A stretch of 10,350 nucleotides of DNA from Candidatus Equimonas enterica. GTDB taxonomy: Bacteria > Bacteroidota > Bacteroidia > Bacteroidales > Bacteroidaceae. Position 1 is the first letter of the stretch; each line of letters begins with the position of its first letter. The position numbers were made by a program, and so were the translations under genes. Below, in pieces: positions 6,410-10,350 of the stretch. Location of the stretch: contig JAGHRU010000129.1 of assembly GCA_018066225.1 (NCBI GenBank), positions 1 through 10,350 on the forward strand, given 5' to 3'. The notes under the pieces were generated by a model. That model was not told the origin of the DNA. It was given only the letters and a program-made list of their open reading frames with translations, and made no database searches.

Positions 6410-7771
6410 TTAAAAGACAAAGTTTCTGAAATCGTTGAAGATGGCAAAGGCCATTAAGGCTAAGAGAAGCACCATGCCTATGGTGCCAGCACGCTCCATA
6501 AACTTATCGCTCGGCTTGCGTCCCGTGATGACTTCTACGAGAAGGAAGAAAACATGGCCGCCGTCCAAGGCCGGGATAGGGAGAACGTTCATAAAGGCCA
6601 AGATCAAGGAGATGAAGGCTGTCAGTTCCCAGAAGCGCCCCCAATTCCACACGCTGGGGAAGAGGTTGCCGATGGCACCAAACGAGCCTACGCTTTGCGC
6701 GCCCTTCTTGGTGAAGAGATACTTCAAGTCATCGACATAGCCGCAGAGCACGTTGATGCCATGGCGTACACCTGCTGGTATGCTCTCGAGAAGTCCGTAT
6801 TCGTTTTTGGCAGTCTTGTAATGCGCCATCACGTCTTGTTTGATGACACCTATTTGGGCTTCATCGGTAAGTCTGATGCTGAGGGTGTCTATGGTGTGAC
6901 TTCCTTTTCGGCTCACCCCGATGGTCGTCGTCAGTAGGCGTACGCTGTCTGCGTGGCTGACGTCTTTGAGTTCATCGCAGAGACGGCCGTATTCGTATTC
7001 AAAGGCATTCCAAGTCGTGATGGGTTTGCCTCTGAAACTACGCAGTGTGTCGCCGGCCGCTATTCCTGCTTTTGCAGCAGGAGAGTTGGGGAGGATGCTA
7101 TCGACAACGGAGGGACGAAGGACGGCTACGAAAGGAGGCTGCTCTCCCAGCATATCCAGCATATTGAGGTCGCCCGGCAAGGCTATTTCCACCTCTTTGC
7201 CTTGGCGCAACACCATAGCACTATGGGCTTCCGAGAGGTCGCGGATGCAATTGACGGAGAAACGGTCGTAGGTCTTGTCGTCTGTGCTCAGCAAGATGTC
7301 GCCATCACGAAAGCCTAAGCTATGGGCTTGCTCACTGAAAGCCAAACCATGGGTCATGTTGCGTACTGGCGTATATTCTTCACCCCAAACGAAGAGTATC
7401 ATAGCGTAGAGGAAGAGGGCGATGATAAAATTGACCAGCACACCACCCAGCATGATGAGCAGGCGCTGCCATGCGGGCTTAGCACGAAACTCCCATGTCT
7501 GTACTTCCTTGTTGAGTTCGTCGGCTTTGGTAGTCTCATCCACCATACCTGCGATGCTGACGTAGCCACCCAGCGGTAGCCATCCAAGGTGATAGTTCGT
7601 CCCCTTGTACGAAAAGAGTTTCCATGATTTCCATGGGTCGAAGAATAGACAGAACTTTTCTACGCGAACGCCAAAGAGTTTGGCGAAGAAGAAATGGCCA
7701 CCTTCGTGCAATACGATAAGCAGCGAGAGGCAAAGTATGAGTTGAAGGGCTTTGATGAAGAATACTTCCAT
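6410..7771 (-). CDS. rseP: RseP-type site-2 intramembrane zinc metalloprotease
   Basis: The product (453 residues from the chosen start) is a site-2 protease that cleaves membrane-embedded substrates such as anti-sigma factors or signal-peptide remnants in the inner membrane. The first membrane segment (about 5-30) carries the zinc motif HEGGH (22-26). A second segment (about 103-129) follows a conserved amphipathic region. Two PDZ-like stretches follow, about 138-205 (GFRDGDILL) and 220-290 (ILPNSPAAKAGIAAGD). The third segment (about 382-415) carries NVLPIPALDGGH with the LDG zinc-ligand Asp at 403, and a fourth runs about 428-445. The reading frame opens 16 codons further upstream at 7819, inside dxr. 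I prefer ATG 7771 because MEVFFIKALQLIL is the usual family N-terminus and leaves a normal 17-base gap after the dxr stop. The motif has Gly where family members often have Leu (HELGH), which should not affect the HExxH ligands. No substrate or sigma/anti-sigma gene is in view. Confidence 0.93.
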   Translation of the reverse strand: MEVFFIKALQLILCLSLLIVLHEGGHFFFAKLFGVRVEKFCLFFDPWKSWKLFSYKGTNYHLGWLPLGGYVSIAGMVDETTKADELNKEVQTWEFRAKPAWQRLLIMLGGVLVNFIIALFLYAMILFVWGEEYTPVRNMTHGLAFSEQAHSLGFRDGDILLSTDDKTYDRFSVNCIRDLSEAHSAMVLRQGKEVEIALPGDLNMLDMLGEQPPFVAVLRPSVVDSILPNSPAAKAGIAAGDTLRSFRGKPITTWNAFEYEYGRLCDELKDVSHADSVRLLTTTIGVSRKGSHTIDTLSIRLTDEAQIGVIKQDVMAHYKTAKNEYGLLESIPAGVRHGINVLCGYVDDLKYLFTKKGAQSVGSFGAIGNLFPSVWNWGRFWELTAFISLILAFMNVLPIPALDGGHVFFLLVEVITGRKPSDKFMERAGTIGMVLLLALMAFAIFNDFRNFVF

Positions 7772-7788
7772 GAGTGGTTGTGATGTGT

Positions 7789-8946
7789 TTAGTGTTTGTT
7801 GGTTATCAATTGTTGGCAATGCTGCTTGGCCTCTGCGTCTATGCGGATGTAGTCTTCCAAGGTCTGGGGGGAAGACTGTGGCAGGCTGTGCATTGTAGCC
7901 TCGATGAGGCGCGGTATGTCGGTAAAGGCAATCTTACCTTCGCGGAAAGCAAGATTGACGACTTCGTTGGCGGCGTTTAAGATGCAAGGGGCGCTACCAC
8001 CTGCCGCTATGGCTTCGTAGGCCAAACGTAAGCATGGGAAGCGGTCCATGTCGGGACGCTCAAAGGTGAGACGTCCCAGCGAAAAGAAGTCCAAACGTTC
8101 ACCTTGGAGTGGGATACGCTTGGGGAAGGTGAGAGCATACTGTATGGGAAGGCGCATATCGGGCACGCCAAGTTGTGCCTTGACAGCACCATCTTCAAAC
8201 TCTACGGCACTGTGTATGATGCTCTCTGGGTGCACGACGACTTCCACTTGCTCTGGGCTTACGCCAAAGAGCCAGCAGGCTTCTATCATCTCGAAGCCTT
8301 TGTTCATCAGCGTGGCACTGTCGATGGTGATTTTTGCACCCATCTTCCAATTGGGATGTTTTAAGGCGTCGGCAGCCGTCATCTGGTCAATCTCTGCCGC
8401 TGATTTCTGGCGAAAAGGACCGCCTGATGCAGTGAGTAGTATCTTGTGAAGAGGATTGGCCGCTTCGCCTACAATGCTTTGGAATATAGCAGAGTGCTCA
8501 CTATCTACGGGCAGTATGGCGACATGGTGTTCTACGGCAAGGCGTGTGATGAGTTCACCTGCCACAACCAAGGTCTCTTTGTTGGCCAAAGCGATGGTCT
8601 TGTTGGCTTCTATGGCGGCCACAGTAGGACGGAGTCCACTGAATCCCACCATAGCCGTGACAACGACATCTACCGAGGGTAGTGCTACGACTTGGCATAG
8701 TGCGTCAGCTCCGCTATATACTTTGATGGGCAAATCGGCCAAAGCCTTTGCTACTTGTGGGTAAAGCGATGGCTGGGCAATAACCACGGCATCGGGCTCG
8801 TATTGCTTGGCTTGAGCAATGAGGAGTGCCGCATTGGTGTTGGCTGTGAGCACACGCACCTCAAACTCGTCGGGGTGTTGTGATACAATATCTAATGTCT
8901 GGCAACCTATGCTGCCCGTTGAGCCAAGTAGAGCTATGCGTTTCAT
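7789..8946 (-). CDS. dxr: 1-deoxy-D-xylulose 5-phosphate reductoisomerase
   Basis: The 385-residue enzyme is full length for Dxr. In the cytoplasm it converts DXP to 2-C-methyl-D-erythritol 4-phosphate with NADPH and a divalent metal, the second step of the MEP isoprenoid pathway. The NADPH loop GSTGSIG is at 8-14. Metal ligands are D148 and E150 (PVDSEHSAIFQ) and E219 (NKGFEMIEA). The substrate-binding segments TASGGPFR (172-179) and HPNWKMGAKITIDSATLMNKG (start H197) are complete, as are HPESIIHS (239-246) and QLGVPDMRLPI (258-268). Nothing is missing or unusual. The ATG at 8946 leads straight into KRIALLGSTGS, so the start is secure. It lies 23 bases after rimM and 17 before rseP. Its product supports undecaprenyl carrier and quinone synthesis, which fits the neighbouring murA. 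Confidence 0.97.
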   Translation of the reverse strand: MKRIALLGSTGSIGCQTLDIVSQHPDEFEVRVLTANTNAALLIAQAKQYEPDAVVIAQPSLYPQVAKALADLPIKVYSGADALCQVVALPSVDVVVTAMVGFSGLRPTVAAIEANKTIALANKETLVVAGELITRLAVEHHVAILPVDSEHSAIFQSIVGEAANPLHKILLTASGGPFRQKSAAEIDQMTAADALKHPNWKMGAKITIDSATLMNKGFEMIEACWLFGVSPEQVEVVVHPESIIHSAVEFEDGAVKAQLGVPDMRLPIQYALTFPKRIPLQGERLDFFSLGRLTFERPDMDRFPCLRLAYEAIAAGGSAPCILNAANEVVNLAFREGKIAFTDIPRLIEATMHSLPQSSPQTLEDYIRIDAEAKQHCQQLITNKH

Positions 8947-8969
8947 GGGGATTGGCTGTTTGAGGGTTG

Positions 8970-9497
8970 TTACAGGTGGAGCAAGCCTTCTGGTAGTTGC
9001 AACGTCAGTGTGCGATGCTTTAAGTCATAGGCGACGAGAAAGTCATCGTGATAGGGCAGGACACATTCGCTTTGGTCATCGTGCTTATGTAGATAGAGCA
9101 ATACATTGGCGGTACTATCATCTACTGCAAATATAGTGCCAATGGTCTGCCCCTGTGCGGTCACAACACGGAAACCCACCAGTGCCTTGTAGGACGACAA
9201 GGTCATTTCCGCCTCATCGTCCAAGGCCTTAAAGGGGTAGAAAACCTGCGTGCCGACATAAGACTTCGCTTTGGATTCGGAGGTGATGTCGGTAAACTTG
9301 ACGATGACGCTTTCTTGCCCTTTATAGCAATATTCGTCCATAAAGAAGGGCACCAATATGCCGTCCAGCATAAAAACGAGATAGGCGGCATCGCCACGCT
9401 CGAAAGCATCATCGGTGAATGTGATTTCCAGTTCACCATGTGTGCCATGGGGGCGCGTCACTCGGCCTATGGGGAAAACTTCTTCGTTGCCTATCAT
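8970..9497 (-). CDS. rimM: Ribosome maturation factor RimM
   Basis: The 175-residue protein has the normal RimM size and two-domain layout. The N-terminal beta-barrel carries FPIGRVTRPHGTHGELEI (8-25), the family's conserved opening, and SVIVKFTDITSESKAKSYVGTQVF leads into the linker. The C-terminal PRC-barrel part includes GFRVVTAQGQTIGTI (108-122), VLPYHDDFLV (146-155) and the family ending LPEGLLHL (168-175). RimM binds ribosomal protein uS19 and helps the head of the 30S subunit mature. The ATG at 9497 is 13 bases after the murA stop, so the two are surely cotranscribed. No trmD or rplS, its partners in Proteobacteria, lies nearby; association with murA and dxr is the Bacteroidales pattern as I recall it. 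Confidence 0.95.
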   Translation of the reverse strand: MIGNEEVFPIGRVTRPHGTHGELEITFTDDAFERGDAAYLVFMLDGILVPFFMDEYCYKGQESVIVKFTDITSESKAKSYVGTQVFYPFKALDDEAEMTLSSYKALVGFRVVTAQGQTIGTIFAVDDSTANVLLYLHKHDDQSECVLPYHDDFLVAYDLKHRTLTLQLPEGLLHL

Positions 9498-9510
9498 AGT
9501 GGGCGCTTGC

Positions 9511-10350
9511 TTAATTTTCTACGCGGCGAATGACTGCACCCAAAGCGTTCAGACGTGCTTCTATGCGTTCGTAGCCACGGTCTATTTGTCCTACATTGTC
9601 GATGCGTGATATGCCTTCTGCACTCATAGCAGCGATGAGAAGGGCAATACCTGCGCGGATGTCTGGGCTTACCATGCGTCGGGCGCGCAGAGGTATGTTG
9701 CCGTCGTGTCCTACGACGACTGCACGGTGCGGGTCGCATAGGATAATTTGTGCGCCCATTTCTATCAATTTGTCCGTGAAGAACAGACGGCTCTCAAACA
9801 TCTTCTGGTGGAAGAGCACAGAGCCTTTGGCTTGTGTGGCTACGACGATGAGCACGCTCAAAAGGTCGGGGGTTAAGCCAGGCCATGGTGCGTCGGCCAA
9901 GGTCATAAACGAGCCATCGATGAAGGACTCTATCTCGTAGTTGTCTTGTCGAGGTATGTAGAGATCATCTTCATTCCTGCGCTCCATCTGGACACCTAAG
10001 CGGCGGAAGGCTTCGGGAATGATGCCCAAGTTGTCGTAACTCACATTCTTGATGGTAAGCCCATCGCCCACCATAGCACCCATGCCGATGAAAGAGCCAA
10101 TTTCGATCATGTCGGGCAAGATGGCGTGCGTCGTGCCGTGCAAGGCTGTTACGCCTTCTATGGTGAGTAGGTTGGAGGCTATGCCCGTGATGCGTGCACC
10201 CATCTTGTTGAGCATGCGGCACAGTCCTTGTATATAAGGCTCGCAGGCTGCGTTGTAGATGGTCGTAGTGCCTTGAGCCAAGACGGCGGCCATGATGATG
10301 TTGGCTGTGCCTGTGACGGAGGCTTCGTCAAGCAGCATATATTCGCCGTG
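9511..10350 (-). CDS. murA: UDP-N-acetylglucosamine 1-carboxyvinyltransferase (C-terminal two thirds; start beyond right edge)
   Basis: The frame is open through the right edge, so only the last 279 residues of an enzyme of roughly 430 are seen. An in-frame ATG at 10338 is not the start, because the frame continues upstream (H-G-E-Y) and the homology begins earlier. MurA transfers enolpyruvate from PEP to UDP-GlcNAc, the first committed step of peptidoglycan synthesis, in the cytoplasm. Visible family segments are SVTGTANIIMAAVLA (about 11-25 of the visible part), EPYIQGLCRMLNKMGA, ADAPWPGLTPDLLS with the conserved Asp at about visible residue 162, FESRLFFTDKLIEMGA, DIRAGIALLIAAMSAEG and the closing IDRGYERIEARLNALGA. 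The catalytic Cys/Asp loop of the N-terminal half, which decides fosfomycin sensitivity, lies outside the window. It is the first visible gene of the leftward operon and is followed by rimM after 13 bases. Confidence 0.95.
   Translation of the reverse strand, partial: HGEYMLLDEASVTGTANIIMAAVLAQGTTTIYNAACEPYIQGLCRMLNKMGARITGIASNLLTIEGVTALHGTTHAILPDMIEIGSFIGMGAMVGDGLTIKNVSYDNLGIIPEAFRRLGVQMERRNEDDLYIPRQDNYEIESFIDGSFMTLADAPWPGLTPDLLSVLIVVATQAKGSVLFHQKMFESRLFFTDKLIEMGAQIILCDPHRAVVVGHDGNIPLRARRMVSPDIRAGIALLIAAMSAEGISRIDNVGQIDRGYERIEARLNALGAVIRRVEN

Noticed and set aside
7772..7819. The longer upstream start of rseP at 7819
   Set aside because: It would overlap the end of dxr by 31 bases and add a polar leader (PTIDNQQTLNTSQPL) that the family does not have; ATG 7771 gives the usual N-terminus.
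9511..10338. A complete 275-codon gene starting at ATG 10338
   Set aside because: The frame stays open to the window edge and the MurA homology starts further upstream, so this is an internal methionine.
1..10350. Defence system, CRISPR array, phage or conjugative element
   Set aside because: Every long frame on the coding strand is an identifiable housekeeping or envelope gene; no repeats-with-spacers, nuclease, transposase or integrase signature is visible.

Overview
The window comes from a bacterium of the Bacteroidota, most likely the order Bacteroidales. Three things point there: an Omp28-type secreted protein ending in a type IX secretion (T9SS) type A C-terminal domain, the gene order murA-rimM-dxr-rseP, and a YbiT-like ABC-F protein and a ClpC-like unfoldase of the kind found in Bacteroides and Prevotella relatives. 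The genus cannot be fixed from the sequence alone. No tRNA, rRNA, CRISPR array, prophage or complete insertion sequence is visible, and coding density is high.

Layout: Positions 1-653 (+ strand) hold the 3' end of the Omp28/T9SS secreted protein gene, written in a strongly biased set of codons. Positions 654-821 are a convergent intergenic region with two perfect hairpin terminators, one facing each way. Everything from 822 to the right edge is on the minus strand and reads right to left: murA (5' end beyond the window), rimM, dxr, rseP, a clpC-like gene, then after a 222-base gap an ABC-F ATPase gene and a flavodiiron protein gene. Spacings within the murA-rimM-dxr-rseP block are 13, 23 and 17 bases, so it reads as one operon. 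It covers peptidoglycan precursor synthesis, 30S ribosome maturation, isoprenoid (hence undecaprenyl carrier) synthesis and intramembrane proteolysis. The clpC-like gene follows after 51 bases and may belong to the same transcript. The ABC-F and flavodiiron genes are 17 bases apart and form a second unit.

The most interesting points are these. (1) In the ABC-F protein every recognisable element of one composite ATP site has decayed, while the elements of the other site are intact. (2) The 222-base gap before the ABC-F gene is bounded by a near-perfect 21/22-base inverted repeat. It has TA dinucleotides at both outer edges, and one arm ends one base before the ABC-F start codon. This could be a small MITE-like element or a long-range mRNA stem that covers the start region. 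(3) The two convergent terminators carry the same ten-base tail. The rest is mainly well-conserved housekeeping sequence, and I see no clear undescribed multi-gene system.
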